This document shows positions 40,867 through 50,018 of a stretch of 64,000 nt of DNA, piece by piece. Position 1 is the first letter of the stretch. Each line of letters begins with the position of its first letter. Under the pieces are notes generated by a model that saw only the letters and a program-made list of their open reading frames with translations, was not told where the DNA came from and did no database searches. The position numbers and the translations under genes were made by a program. Source of the stretch: Loktanella sp. PT4BL (GTDB lineage: Bacteria; Pseudomonadota; Alphaproteobacteria; Rhodobacterales; Rhodobacteraceae); NCBI RefSeq assembly GCF_003201935.1, contig NZ_QJJL01000001.1:124001-188000 (forward strand). Direction: 5' to 3'.

Positions 40867-41636
40867 TGGAACCGGTTTTAAAAGGACGCGGGCTCGTCAA
40901 ACGCTATGGCAAGGTCACGGCATTGGATTATTGCGATTTCGATCTCTACCCTGGTGAAATCCTTGCAGTGATTGGCGATAACGGTGCGGGGAAATCATCA
41001 CTGATCAAATCCGTGTCGGGCGCTGTTGTTCCCGATGAGGGCGAGATATTTTTGGATGGCCGCAAGGTGCAGTTCAATTCACCTACCGAAGCGCGCGAAG
41101 AAGGTGTTGAGACCGTCTATCAGACGCTTGCGATGTCACCTGCCCTTTCCATTGCGGACAATATGTTCATGGGGCGCGAACTGCGCAAACCGGGGTTCAT
41201 GGGCAAATGGCTGCGCCAGCTTGACCGCCCCCGTATGGAGAAAATCGCCCGTGAAAAGCTTTCGGAACTGGGCTTGATGACGATCCAGAACATCAATCAG
41301 GCGGTTGAAACACTGTCTGGTGGCCAGCGCCAAGGTGTCGCCGTGGCGCGTGCCGCCGCGTTTGGATCAAAGGTGATCATTCTGGATGAACCAACGGCTG
41401 CGTTGGGCGTAAAGGAAAGCCGCAAGGTGCTTGAGCTGATCAAGGACGTGAAAGCGCGTGGCATTCCGATCATCCTGATCAGCCATAACATGCCGCATGT
41501 GTTCGAGGTCGCGGACCGCATCCATATTCATCGTCTTGGCAAACGCCTGTGTGTGGTCAAGCCGTCCGAGGTTTCAATGTCCGATGCTGTCGCGCTGATG
41601 ACCGGAGCGATGACACCTGATGAAATTGCCGCCTGA
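40866..41636 (+). CDS. frcA: Sugar ABC transporter ATP-binding protein
   Basis: The 256-residue ATPase has one nucleotide-binding domain, as in FrcA, not the fused double domain of RbsA. It shows Walker A GDNGAGKSS near residue 37, signature LSGGQRQGVAVARAAAFG near residue 145, and Walker B KVIILDEPTAALG. It is translationally coupled to frcC and overlaps frcK by 17 nt. Confidence 0.92.
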   Translation: MEPVLKGRGLVKRYGKVTALDYCDFDLYPGEILAVIGDNGAGKSSLIKSVSGAVVPDEGEIFLDGRKVQFNSPTEAREEGVETVYQTLAMSPALSIADNMFMGRELRKPGFMGKWLRQLDRPRMEKIAREKLSELGLMTIQNINQAVETLSGGQRQGVAVARAAAFGSKVIILDEPTAALGVKESRKVLELIKDVKARGIPIILISHNMPHVFEVADRIHIHRLGKRLCVVKPSEVSMSDAVALMTGAMTPDEIAA

Positions 41637-42243
41637 GACACTTGCCAAGCAGGCGCTCGAGCATGTTTTGCACCTGCCTGACGGGCGCAAACTGATTGCG
41701 ATCGCAGGGCCGCCCGGTTCTGGGAAATCTACCGTGGCCGAGGCTCTGCACCGGTTGTTGACCGCTGCGGACAGGACGTCTGCGGTGGTGCCGATGGACG
41801 GGTTTCATCTAGATAACGCTATCCTGGATGCGCGCGGTTTGCGGGCGAGGAAAGGTGCGCCAGAAACCTTTGATGGCGCGGGTTTCTGCAATCTGGTGCA
41901 GCGAATTGCGCATGACGGTACGGACGTTGTGTACCCTGTCTTTGACCGGTCGCGGGATATTGCGATTGCCGGTGCGGCAGTCCTGTCAAATGATGTGGAA
42001 TACGTGCTCTTTGAGGGCAATTATCTGATGCTTGAGGGTGATCCCTGGGGTCAATTGGCACAATTCTGGACCAGCTCTATCTGGATCGACGCACCGATTG
42101 AGGAACTCGAACGGCGTTTGATGCAACGCTGGCTCGACGAAGGATTCTCTGAGGCGCAGGCGCGTTTCAAGGTCGGTGAGAACGATCTGCTCAATGCGAA
42201 ACACGTGCAATCCAACAGCCGCACCTGCGATTTGGCGCTCTAG
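41620..42243 (+). CDS. frcK: Sugar kinase of the P-loop uridine-kinase family (FrcK-like)
   Basis: The 207-residue protein has a P-loop (GPPGSGKST near residue 31), the MDGFHLDNAILDARG substrate region and a lid with RRLMQRWLDEGFS. It resembles uridine and pantothenate kinase-like proteins. FrcK of the rhizobial frcBCAK operon belongs to this fold and is thought to phosphorylate the imported sugar. The overlap with frcA and the fixed operon position support that role. Ribose or another sugar is possible. Confidence 0.85.
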   Translation: MKLPPETLAKQALEHVLHLPDGRKLIAIAGPPGSGKSTVAEALHRLLTAADRTSAVVPMDGFHLDNAILDARGLRARKGAPETFDGAGFCNLVQRIAHDGTDVVYPVFDRSRDIAIAGAAVLSNDVEYVLFEGNYLMLEGDPWGQLAQFWTSSIWIDAPIEELERRLMQRWLDEGFSEAQARFKVGENDLLNAKHVQSNSRTCDLAL

Positions 42244-42353
42244 TGTAGGCCGAGCGTTTTAGACGCAGGGTCACATACCACCGAACCGCTGCTTTTGCTT
42301 CACAAAATCACAGGACCGGATAATCTCTCCCGAACGCTTTTCGGAGGAAGCCA

Positions 42354-44075
42354 GTGACAGACCCGACACGCCCTTGGACGGCCTTTTACGGCCCGTCCGT
42401 ACGCAAGACGATCGACGCGCCCGAGTTCAGGACAATCGGTGAGTTCATCAGCGCGACTGCCGCTCTTTACGGCGACCGCCCCGCCTTCACCACCTGCCTG
42501 CCCAACGGTATGAACGGGACGTTAAGCTACCGCCAAGCGGATGAGATGTCTGACGCGCTGGCGGTTTACTTGCGCGAAATTGCGGGTCTGGACACCGGAG
42601 ACCGTGTTGCCATCCAGGTGCCGAACTGCCTCGCCTATCCGATTGCGGCCATGGCGGTGTTCAAGGCCGGGTGTGTTCTGGTCAACGTGAACCCCCTCTA
42701 TACGCCCGAGGAAATGGCGAAACAGTTCGCCGATGCCGAACCCTCCGCCATCATCGTGGTCGATATGTTCGCCGAAAAGCTGGTCGAAGCGATGCAAGGG
42801 CATCCGATTCCGAATGTCATCGTGACCCGCGTTGCCGAATACTTTCCGGCAATGCCCCGTGGTATCGTGGGTCTGGTCCAGAAATACTGGGACAAGACAA
42901 TCACCCCGATCACAATCCCCCACATCCGGCTGCCAGAGGCCGTTAAGGCGGGCCGCGCAAAACATGCGCAGACGCACAATGCGCTGGAAAGCTATCGCCA
43001 GACAATCGACCCCGACGACGTCGCCTGCCTGCAGTACACCGGCGGCACCACCGGTGTGTCCAAGGGTGCGATGCTGACGCACAGTAATATTCTGATGAAT
43101 ATGGAACAGACGATGGAGCTGATTGAGCAGTTCGAAAAGGGTAAGGAAGTCGCCCTGACTGCACTCCCGCTCTATCATGTCTTTGCCTTTACCGTGAATT
43201 TTCTGGGCATGTTTTCGCAGGGCGCGCACAATATTCTGATCCCGAACCCCCGCCCGCTCAGCAACCTCAAGCGCGCGTTCGAGAACTACAAGATCACATG
43301 GCTGAGTGGCGTGAATACGTTGTTTAACGGTCTGACTGGGGAAATCTGGTTTCTTGATACACCACCAAAGCACCTGAAATTTGCATCCGCTGGCGGTATG
43401 GCAACGCAGGGGGTTGTGGCTGAACGATGGGAAAAGCTGACCGGCAAGCCGCTGCTGGAAGGATATGGGCTGACTGAATCCTCGCCGATCCTGACGTTTA
43501 ACCCTTTTGGCAAAAGCCGCGTCAACTCGATCGGTGTGCCTTTGCCATCGACCGAATTGAAATGCGTGGATGAGGACGGTGTTGATGTGCCGCAAGGCGC
43601 GCCGGGTGAATTGATTGCCCGCGGCCCACAGATCATGAAGGGCTATTGGAAAAAGCCCGAAGAGACCGCCAAGACCATTCAGAACGGCTGGCTGCTGACC
43701 GGCGATATCGGCGTGATGGACGAAGACGGTTATTTCCGCATTGTCGACCGCAAGAAGGATATGATCCTTGTCTCGGGCTTCAATGTTTATCCGAACGAGA
43801 TCGAGGACACGCTGGCGGCCCATCCGGGCATCGAAGAAGTCGCGGTGATCGGCGTGCCTGATGGTGCCTCGGGTGAAGCTGTGAAGGCATTTATCGTCAA
43901 GCGTGACGATACACTGACCAAAGATGCCGTGCGTGCCTACTGCAAGGAACATCTGACCGGGTACAAAGTGCCCAAGGCGGTCGAATTCCGGGACGAGCTG
44001 CCAAAATCGAACGTCGGAAAGATCCTGCGCAAGGACCTGCGCGCCGAAGAGCATGCCAAAGTGGAGAACGCATAA
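42354..44075 (+). CDS. fadD: Long-chain fatty-acid-CoA ligase
   Basis: This acyl-CoA synthetase activates fatty acids with ATP for beta-oxidation or lipid synthesis. It has 573 residues. The AMP-binding motif is YTGGTTGVSKGAMLTHSNI near residue 230, followed by YGLTESSPILTFNPFG, the TGDIG hinge region and the C-terminal catalytic lysine segment LPKSNVGKILRKDLR. It starts at GTG 42354 with GGAGG seven bases upstream. The last base overlaps the next gene's start (TAATG). Confidence 0.92.
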   Translation: MTDPTRPWTAFYGPSVRKTIDAPEFRTIGEFISATAALYGDRPAFTTCLPNGMNGTLSYRQADEMSDALAVYLREIAGLDTGDRVAIQVPNCLAYPIAAMAVFKAGCVLVNVNPLYTPEEMAKQFADAEPSAIIVVDMFAEKLVEAMQGHPIPNVIVTRVAEYFPAMPRGIVGLVQKYWDKTITPITIPHIRLPEAVKAGRAKHAQTHNALESYRQTIDPDDVACLQYTGGTTGVSKGAMLTHSNILMNMEQTMELIEQFEKGKEVALTALPLYHVFAFTVNFLGMFSQGAHNILIPNPRPLSNLKRAFENYKITWLSGVNTLFNGLTGEIWFLDTPPKHLKFASAGGMATQGVVAERWEKLTGKPLLEGYGLTESSPILTFNPFGKSRVNSIGVPLPSTELKCVDEDGVDVPQGAPGELIARGPQIMKGYWKKPEETAKTIQNGWLLTGDIGVMDEDGYFRIVDRKKDMILVSGFNVYPNEIEDTLAAHPGIEEVAVIGVPDGASGEAVKAFIVKRDDTLTKDAVRAYCKEHLTGYKVPKAVEFRDELPKSNVGKILRKDLRAEEHAKVENA

Positions 44076-44956
44076 TGGTTGGACCACTTGAACAAGCCAT
44101 TCTGGCGTTGATGATTTTCGTGATCATGCTGGGCATGGGTGCATCCCTGACCCCGCGTGACTTTACGCTGGCGTTGAAGCGGCCATACGGCTTGATGATC
44201 GGCGTTGTGTCCCAATACGGGTTCATGCCGCTGATCGGCTTTATCCTGGCGACAACCTTGCCTGTGTCGGACACGATCAAGATTGGTATCCTGATCATGG
44301 CCTGTATGCCGGGCGGGACGACCTCGAACATCTTTACCTACTTCTCGAAAGGTAATCTGGCGCTTTCCGTACTCATGACCGTCACGTCCACTGTTTTCGG
44401 GGTGATCCTGATCCCACTGGTGCTGGTGCTTTATGCGGGTGCGCTTGATCTGGATATTCCGCGCGAAAACATCATTGCGACACTGGTCCTTCTTCTGGTG
44501 CCGGTCGCCATCGGGATGGTGCTGCGCAAACTGAACGCCAACGTGGGTGCGGTGACCGAATTTATGGGCTCGATGCTGGCGATCTTCTTCATTCTTTTCC
44601 TGATCGTATCGTGGATTCCCCGCAACTGGGAATTCCTGCTGACAACGACATGGGCCACCTATTTCGGGTCCATCGTGCTGGGCCTCTTTGGTTTTGCGCT
44701 GGGCTACGGATTCTCGATCCTGTTGCGGTTGCATCCGCGGAATGCGCGCACGGTGGCGCTTGAGACAGGTATCCAGAACGGTCCGCTTGCGATTGCGATC
44801 ATCGCCTTCACTTTTCCTGCTACAGAGCAGCAAGCGATCATGGCCGTGCCGGTGCTCTATTCACTGTTCATCGTGATCACCTCGACGATGGTGACGCTGT
44901 GGTTCCGCCGCGTGAACACAGCGAATGAGCAACCTTTGCCCAACGGTTTGCTCTAG
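44075..44956 (+). CDS. Bile-acid:sodium symporter-family (BASS) transporter
   Basis: The 293-residue membrane protein has eight to nine hydrophobic helices. It carries MGMGASLTPRDFTLALKRP near the start and ACMPGGTTSNIFTYFSKGN near residue 75, typical of SBF/BASS sodium-coupled carriers. ALETGIQNGPLAIAIIAF is the second conserved helix. Bacterial members transport organic acids; the real substrate is unknown. Coupling to fadD suggests a carboxylate, such as a fatty or sterol acid. Confidence 0.85.
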   Translation: MVGPLEQAILALMIFVIMLGMGASLTPRDFTLALKRPYGLMIGVVSQYGFMPLIGFILATTLPVSDTIKIGILIMACMPGGTTSNIFTYFSKGNLALSVLMTVTSTVFGVILIPLVLVLYAGALDLDIPRENIIATLVLLLVPVAIGMVLRKLNANVGAVTEFMGSMLAIFFILFLIVSWIPRNWEFLLTTTWATYFGSIVLGLFGFALGYGFSILLRLHPRNARTVALETGIQNGPLAIAIIAFTFPATEQQAIMAVPVLYSLFIVITSTMVTLWFRRVNTANEQPLPNGLL

Positions 44957-44981
44957 CTGGATTGACCTGAACCGTACATTC

Positions 44982-45013
44982 GATGAAAACGGCGCAACAC
45001 TGCCGTTTTCATC
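44982..45013 (+). repeat. Perfect 12-bp inverted repeat before the epimerase gene
   Basis: GATGAAAACGGC and GCCGTTTTCATC are separated by GCAACACT, 12 bp before the epimerase ATG. The AAAA/TTTT ends make it terminator-like for the upstream operon. Its closeness to the next ribosome site could also expose it to translational control. Confidence 0.7.
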
Positions 45014-45025
45014 AAGGTTCATACT

Positions 45026-46039
45026 ATGCGCACTGTCTTTATTACGGGAACGGCCGGATTTATCGGGTTTCACCTTGCGCAACTTTTGCTGGACGAAGGG
45101 TTTCGCGTGGTCGGCTATGACGGCATGACCGATTACTACGATGTGCAGCTCAAACGCCGCCGTCATCAGATATTGCTGCAAAACCCGCATTTCTCATGTG
45201 TTGAGGGGCTGCTGGAAGACTATGATCTTCTGGCGAAAACCTGTGATGAGGCCAGGCCGGATATTATCGTCCACCTCGCAGGACAGGCCGGCGTGCGCTA
45301 TTCGCTCGCAAACCCGCGGTCCTATATGGAAACGAACGTCATGGGCACGTTCAACGTGACTGAATGTGCGCGCATCCATCAGGTTGAGCACTTGCTGATG
45401 GCCTCGACCTCATCGGTTTACGGGGCCAACACAGACATGCCGTTCAATGAATCGCAGCGCGCCGATACGCCGCTGACGATCTACGCTGCCAGCAAGCGCG
45501 CAAATGAGCATATGGGACACGCCTATGCGCATTTGTGGAAGATCCCGACCACGATGTTTAGGTTTTTCACCGTTTATGGTCCTTGGGGGCGGCCCGATCT
45601 GGCACTCTTCAAATTCGTCAAAGCCGGATTAGATGGAGAGGCCATCGACGTCTACAATAACGGCGAAATGGCGCGTGATTTCACCTATGTGACTGATCTT
45701 GTGCGCGGTATCCGGCTCTTGATTGATACGCCGCCTGTCGAACCTGCCACGCCCGATGACATTGCCGAGGGCGATAGCCTCAGCCCCGCCGCCCCGTTCC
45801 GTGTGGTCAATATCGGCAACGGGACGAAGGTGCCTTTGATGGAATTCATTGCCGCGATCGAGGATGCGCTGGGGATGCCGCTGGAAAAGAATTTCATGGA
45901 TATGCAAAAGGGTGACGTGCACGAAACCTTTGCTGACAATGCCTTGCTGCAACACCTGACCGGATATGCGCCGCAAACCGATGTTGCAGAGGGTGTCAGC
46001 GCGTTCGTTGCATGGTATCGCGACTATTACGGTAAGTGA
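45026..46039 (+). CDS. NAD-dependent UDP-sugar epimerase, probable UDP-glucuronate 4-epimerase
   Basis: This is an extended short-chain dehydrogenase with 337 residues. The NAD-binding TGTAGFIGFHLAQLLLDEGF is at residues 7-26. The catalytic serine-tyrosine-lysine lie in STSSVYGAN and YAASKRANE. Segments such as TDYYDVQLKRRR, AGQAGVRYSLANPRSY and FFTVYGPWGRPDLALFKF match UDP-glucuronate 4-epimerases. The next gene, ugd, supplies UDP-glucuronate, so together they would make UDP-galacturonate for surface polysaccharide. Confidence 0.88.
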   Translation: MRTVFITGTAGFIGFHLAQLLLDEGFRVVGYDGMTDYYDVQLKRRRHQILLQNPHFSCVEGLLEDYDLLAKTCDEARPDIIVHLAGQAGVRYSLANPRSYMETNVMGTFNVTECARIHQVEHLLMASTSSVYGANTDMPFNESQRADTPLTIYAASKRANEHMGHAYAHLWKIPTTMFRFFTVYGPWGRPDLALFKFVKAGLDGEAIDVYNNGEMARDFTYVTDLVRGIRLLIDTPPVEPATPDDIAEGDSLSPAAPFRVVNIGNGTKVPLMEFIAAIEDALGMPLEKNFMDMQKGDVHETFADNALLQHLTGYAPQTDVAEGVSAFVAWYRDYYGK

Positions 46040-46090
46040 ATTTGGCGTTTCATGAGAGACATGCGCCACTGCTAAAGAAGAGAGAAGACG

Positions 46091-47419
46091 ATGAAAATTG
46101 CAATGATTGGCACCGGTTATGTTGGTCTGGTGTCTGGCGTCTGTTTCTCGGACTTTGGGCATGAGGTGGTCTGCGTCGACAAAAATCAGGATAAGCTCGC
46201 ACTTTTGCGCGCAGGCAAAACCCCGATATTCGAGCCGGGTCTCGATCGTTTGATGGCCCGCAACATGGCGGCAAACCGGCTGTCATTCACAGATGACCTT
46301 CGGGACGCGACGCAAGACGCCGACACGGTTTTCATCGCCGTCGGCACCCCCAGCAGACGCGGTGATGGCCATGCGGACCTGAGTTTCGTGTTCGGTGCTG
46401 TCAAAGAAGTGGCCGAGGTTTTGACCAAACCTGCGGTCATCGTGATAAAATCAACCGTGCCTGTCGGGACGAACCGCAAGGTGGCGGAACTCTTGAAGGA
46501 GGTCCGGCCCGATCTGGCGTGCGACGTTGTCTCGAACCCTGAATTCTTGCGCGAAGGGGCTGCGATTGATGACTTCATGCACCCTGACCGCGTGGTGGTC
46601 GGTGTTGAATCAGAACGCGCGAGTGAGGTGATGAAAGAGGTCTACCGCCCGCTTGCGCTGCGAGATTACCCGTTGCTGACCACAGATCTTGAAACAGCAG
46701 AGATGATCAAATACGCCGCCAACGCATTCTTGGCGACAAAAGTGACCTTCATCAACGAAATCGCGATGCTCTGCGAAAGAACCGGCGCTGATGTAAAGGA
46801 CGTAGCCAACGGCATGGGCTTTGACAGCCGCATTGGTCCCAAGTTCCTGCAAGCGGGGCCGGGCTATGGCGGGTCCTGTTTCCCAAAGGATACGATGGCG
46901 CTGGCGCGGATCGGGCAGGACAATTCCTCGCCTCTGCAGATCGTGGAAACGGTCATCAAAGTGAACGAAGAGGTCAAACGCCTGATGATCGAAAAGATCA
47001 TCGACCTGTGTGATGGCAAGCTTCAGAACAAGACGATTGCCGTGCTGGGCCTGACGTTCAAACCCGACACGGATGATATGCGCGATGCGCCCGCGCTGAC
47101 GATTGTGCCTGTGCTTGTCGGGCGTGGTGCGAATGTGCGTGTCGTTGATCCTCAGGCTTTCCGTGAGGCTGAATCGCTGTTGCCGAACGTGGCATGGTTT
47201 GACGATCCTTATGCGGCCACAGATGGCGCGGATGCCGTGGTCATGCTAACCGAGTGGAACGAATTCCGCGCCCTTGATCTGCGCGATATGGCTGGTCGGA
47301 TGGCGCAGCCCCGCATGGCGGACCTGCGCAATATCTATTCTTGCGACCTCGCGCTTGATGCAGGCTTTGAGGCCTACACCGGCATGGGACGCAAGTCCAA
47401 GCTACCCTTCGACGACTAG
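46091..47419 (+). CDS. ugd: UDP-glucose 6-dehydrogenase
   Basis: Ugd oxidises UDP-glucose twice to UDP-glucuronate with NAD. The 442 residues include the N-terminal fold GTGYVGLVSGVCFSDFGHEV and the catalytic cysteine in GPGYGGSCFPKDT near residue 258. The C-terminal domain has GLTFKPDTDDMRDAPAL. A GAGAAGA site precedes the ATG. galU, making the UDP-glucose, lies at the end of the window. Its TAG stop shares CTAG with the convergent creatinase stop. Confidence 0.96.
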   Translation: MKIAMIGTGYVGLVSGVCFSDFGHEVVCVDKNQDKLALLRAGKTPIFEPGLDRLMARNMAANRLSFTDDLRDATQDADTVFIAVGTPSRRGDGHADLSFVFGAVKEVAEVLTKPAVIVIKSTVPVGTNRKVAELLKEVRPDLACDVVSNPEFLREGAAIDDFMHPDRVVVGVESERASEVMKEVYRPLALRDYPLLTTDLETAEMIKYAANAFLATKVTFINEIAMLCERTGADVKDVANGMGFDSRIGPKFLQAGPGYGGSCFPKDTMALARIGQDNSSPLQIVETVIKVNEEVKRLMIEKIIDLCDGKLQNKTIAVLGLTFKPDTDDMRDAPALTIVPVLVGRGANVRVVDPQAFREAESLLPNVAWFDDPYAATDGADAVVMLTEWNEFRALDLRDMAGRMAQPRMADLRNIYSCDLALDAGFEAYTGMGRKSKLPFDD

Positions 47420-48618
47420 GCCACCACGTTGAAGTCGGGGCCGTAGGGATATCCTGTGATATCCTCGTTGCCGTCTTCGGTGATTACCAGAATATCGTGC
47501 TCACGGTACCCGCCTGCACCTGGTGTGCCTTCAGGGATTGTCAGCATCGGTTCCATCGAGATCACCATGCCGGGTTCCAGCACCGTGTCGATATCTTCGC
47601 GCAGTTCAAGTCCGGCTTCACGGCCGTAGTAATGCGACAATATACCGAATGAGTGACCGTAGCCAAAGGTCCGGTATTGCAGGAGGTCACGTTCGGCGAA
47701 GAAGATGTTAATCTTTTCAGTGACTTCCGCGCAGCTGGCGCCCGGTTTCAGCAGGCTCATCCCGTATTCATGTGCCGCGACATTGGCTTCCCAGATTCTC
47801 AGGCTGGCAGGATCGACCGTTTCCACGAACATCGTGCGTTCAAGCGCTGTGTAATAACCGCTGACCATCGGGAAGGTGTTCAGGCTAAGGATATCGCCAG
47901 TCTCAAGCTTGCGTGATGTGACAGGGTTATGCGCGCCGTCGGTGTTGATGCCGGACTGGAACCAGACCCAAGTGTCGCGGTATTCCGCATCGGGAAAGAC
48001 CTTGGCAATCTCGCGCTCCATCGCGTCGCGCCCTGCCATGGCGACATCAATCTCGCGCGTACCTGCCTTGACCGCGTCCTTGATCGCATAGCCGCCCACA
48101 TCGGCGATCTGTGCACATTGCCGGATCAGGGCGATTTCGGCGGCGGATTTATGCATGCGCTGGCGCATCGTCATCGGGGCGATATCCACCGTCTCTGAAG
48201 GCGACAGGAAGGATTTCAGCAGATCAAACTGCGCGAGCGACATGTGATCGCCTTCATAGCCGATCGCCTTGCCGCTGCCGGTCACGGACAGTACCGCGCG
48301 CCAGTAGTTGTTCCGTTGCCAATCGGTATAGGTGATGTTGTCACCATGGCTGCGCCGCCAGGGCTGGGCGGCGTCAATGCCTGCGCTGATGGTGACGGAT
48401 TCCGTGGGTGTGACGACAAGCGCATAGGGGCGCCCGAAGGAGCAATAGAGAAAGCCCGAGTAGTAGGCGATGTTGTGCATCGAGCTAAAAACGCAGGCCT
48501 CGACACCGGTCCTGGCCATATCGGCGCGCAGCAGCGCAAGGCGGGCGTCATATTCGGAAGGGGCGAAGGGAAGGGTCTTTTCCCCCTGATGGAAACGGTA
48601 GAATTCTGGGCGATCCAT
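47416..48618 (-). CDS. Creatinase (creatine amidinohydrolase)
   Basis: This 400-residue protein closely resembles Pseudomonas creatinase, which splits creatine into sarcosine and urea. Shared segments include YSGFLYCSFGRPYALVVT, QPWRRSHGDNITYTDWQRNN, QSGINTDGAHNPVTSRK with the catalytic histidine, and QYRTFGYGHSFGILSHYYGR. It has the metal-free creatinase branch of the M24 pita-bread fold. Downstream enzymes such as sarcosine oxidase are not here. It lies past a terminator from the ABC operon, so it may have its own promoter in 48619-48710. Confidence 0.9.
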   Translation of the reverse strand: MDRPEFYRFHQGEKTLPFAPSEYDARLALLRADMARTGVEACVFSSMHNIAYYSGFLYCSFGRPYALVVTPTESVTISAGIDAAQPWRRSHGDNITYTDWQRNNYWRAVLSVTGSGKAIGYEGDHMSLAQFDLLKSFLSPSETVDIAPMTMRQRMHKSAAEIALIRQCAQIADVGGYAIKDAVKAGTREIDVAMAGRDAMEREIAKVFPDAEYRDTWVWFQSGINTDGAHNPVTSRKLETGDILSLNTFPMVSGYYTALERTMFVETVDPASLRIWEANVAAHEYGMSLLKPGASCAEVTEKINIFFAERDLLQYRTFGYGHSFGILSHYYGREAGLELREDIDTVLEPGMVISMEPMLTIPEGTPGAGGYREHDILVITEDGNEDITGYPYGPDFNVVA

Positions 48619-48717
48619 AGCATGGCTCCGTGATCAGCGGCCCATGCGTGAAGAGTGAACTCATCTGACGCAAAGGCGGCAAAGTGAAGTCCCGGCGTTC
48701 AGGATGAAACGTGTCAA

Positions 48718-48750
48718 ATAAAAAGGGGTCGGCGACGCCATCGCCGACCC
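48718..48750 (-). terminator. Intrinsic terminator at the end of the polyamine-type ABC operon
   Basis: GGGTCGGCGA and TCGCCGACCC form a perfect 10-bp stem with a 5-nt loop at 48726-48750. On the minus strand the stem is followed by CTTTTTATT, a proper T-run. It separates the ABC operon from creatinase. Confidence 0.9.
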
Positions 48751-48793
48751 TCAAGGTCATTTGCCCGCAAAATACGGGCTGTGGCAAGCCCCC

Positions 48794-50014
48794 TTATGCG
48801 GGGGACAGACCGCGCAACCGCTCGGACCGGCGGCGCAAGAGTTCGACCGTCGTCAGAAGCATGATGGACACGATGACCAGGATTGTCGCTGCGGCAAGGA
48901 TTGTTGGCGAAATCTGCTCGCGCAGGCCGGTGAACATCTGCCATGGCAGTGTCTGCTGCTGGGCAGAACCCACGAAGAGCACGACAACCACTTCGTCAAA
49001 CGACGTAATGAAGGCGAACAGACCACCGGAGATCACACCGGGCAGAATAAGCGGCATTTGCACCTGAAAGAAGGTGGTCACAGGGTTGGCCCCCATAGAT
49101 GCCGCAGCCCGCGTCAGCGAACGGTCAAAGCCAACCAAGGTTGCAGTCACCGTAATGATCACGAAAGGAATACCGAGCACGGCATGTGCGAGGATCACTT
49201 TGACAAAGCCCACGAATGATTGCGACAGGCCAAGTGTTGCTTCCAGCCAGTTGCCCAAAGGCGCGTAGAAGAAGAACATACCCGTTGCCGAAATGATCAG
49301 CGGGACAATCATCGGCGAAATCAGGATTGCCATGATCGCCTGGCGACCGGGAACGTGGCTTTGCGACAGGCCAATCGCGGCCAGCGTTCCCAATGTCACC
49401 GAAATGATCGTCGCAATCGGCGCAATGATCAAAGAGTTCTTCAGCGGCACCATCCACTCATCCGTGCCAAGGAAATCACGGTAGTGCTTGAGGCTATAGC
49501 CCTCGGCCTGGAAGTTCAGCATCTCCGGTGTGAAGGTGAAGAAATCCTCTGCGTTGAAGCTGAGCCACATCACAGGGATCAGTGGTGCCACCAGGAAGAA
49601 GAAGATCAGGCCGCAGATGAATTTGAACGTATTATGCCACAGCGTCTGTGCAGGGGTGTAGTAGATTGGTACAGTCATGCCGTAAGCGCCCGTCGCCAGC
49701 CAATAAGCTGTCCAGCTCAGAACGGCCCCGATGATCGCACCAGAAACAGCTGTGCCGACGTTGCCAAAGACAAGACCGGCAATTGCGAGCACCGCGATGA
49801 CACCCCAGCGCACCTGTGTTCGCCGCATGAGGTTCGTTTCTGCCACAAATGCAATCGCACAACCGACCAGCGCACCAATCAGCGCACCCAGCATCGGCTG
49901 TGCTGCCATATTGCCGCCGACGAAGCCGAACATGGCGGCCAGGAGTGCCGTCAGGGGCATGGTGAACCGGAGCAGGTCCGGACGCTTTTCTGCTATAAGC
50001 ATCTTCTTTGCCAT
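48794..50014 (-). CDS. ABC transporter permease, PotC-type, with an N-terminal membrane extension
   Basis: The C-terminal 280 residues are a PotC-like permease of polyamine/opine importers, with the EAA loop in TRAAASMGANPVTTFFQVQMP near residue 310. Ahead of it lies an unusual extension of about 125 residues with several glycine-rich hydrophobic helices (LGALIGALVGCAIAF, AVSGAIIGAVLSWTAYW). The total of 406 residues is far above the usual 260-290. The start lies 5 nt downstream of the partner permease stop. The substrate is unknown. Confidence 0.9.
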   Translation of the reverse strand: MAKKMLIAEKRPDLLRFTMPLTALLAAMFGFVGGNMAAQPMLGALIGALVGCAIAFVAETNLMRRTQVRWGVIAVLAIAGLVFGNVGTAVSGAIIGAVLSWTAYWLATGAYGMTVPIYYTPAQTLWHNTFKFICGLIFFFLVAPLIPVMWLSFNAEDFFTFTPEMLNFQAEGYSLKHYRDFLGTDEWMVPLKNSLIIAPIATIISVTLGTLAAIGLSQSHVPGRQAIMAILISPMIVPLIISATGMFFFYAPLGNWLEATLGLSQSFVGFVKVILAHAVLGIPFVIITVTATLVGFDRSLTRAAASMGANPVTTFFQVQMPLILPGVISGGLFAFITSFDEVVVVLFVGSAQQQTLPWQMFTGLREQISPTILAAATILVIVSIMLLTTVELLRRRSERLRGLSPA

Positions 50015-50018
50015 AGTT

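Noticed and set aside
42522-44087. A 521-codon open frame on the minus strand across fadD
   Set aside because: fadD on the other strand has intact motifs and a ribosome site; the antisense product is low in hydrophobic order and unlike any known family.
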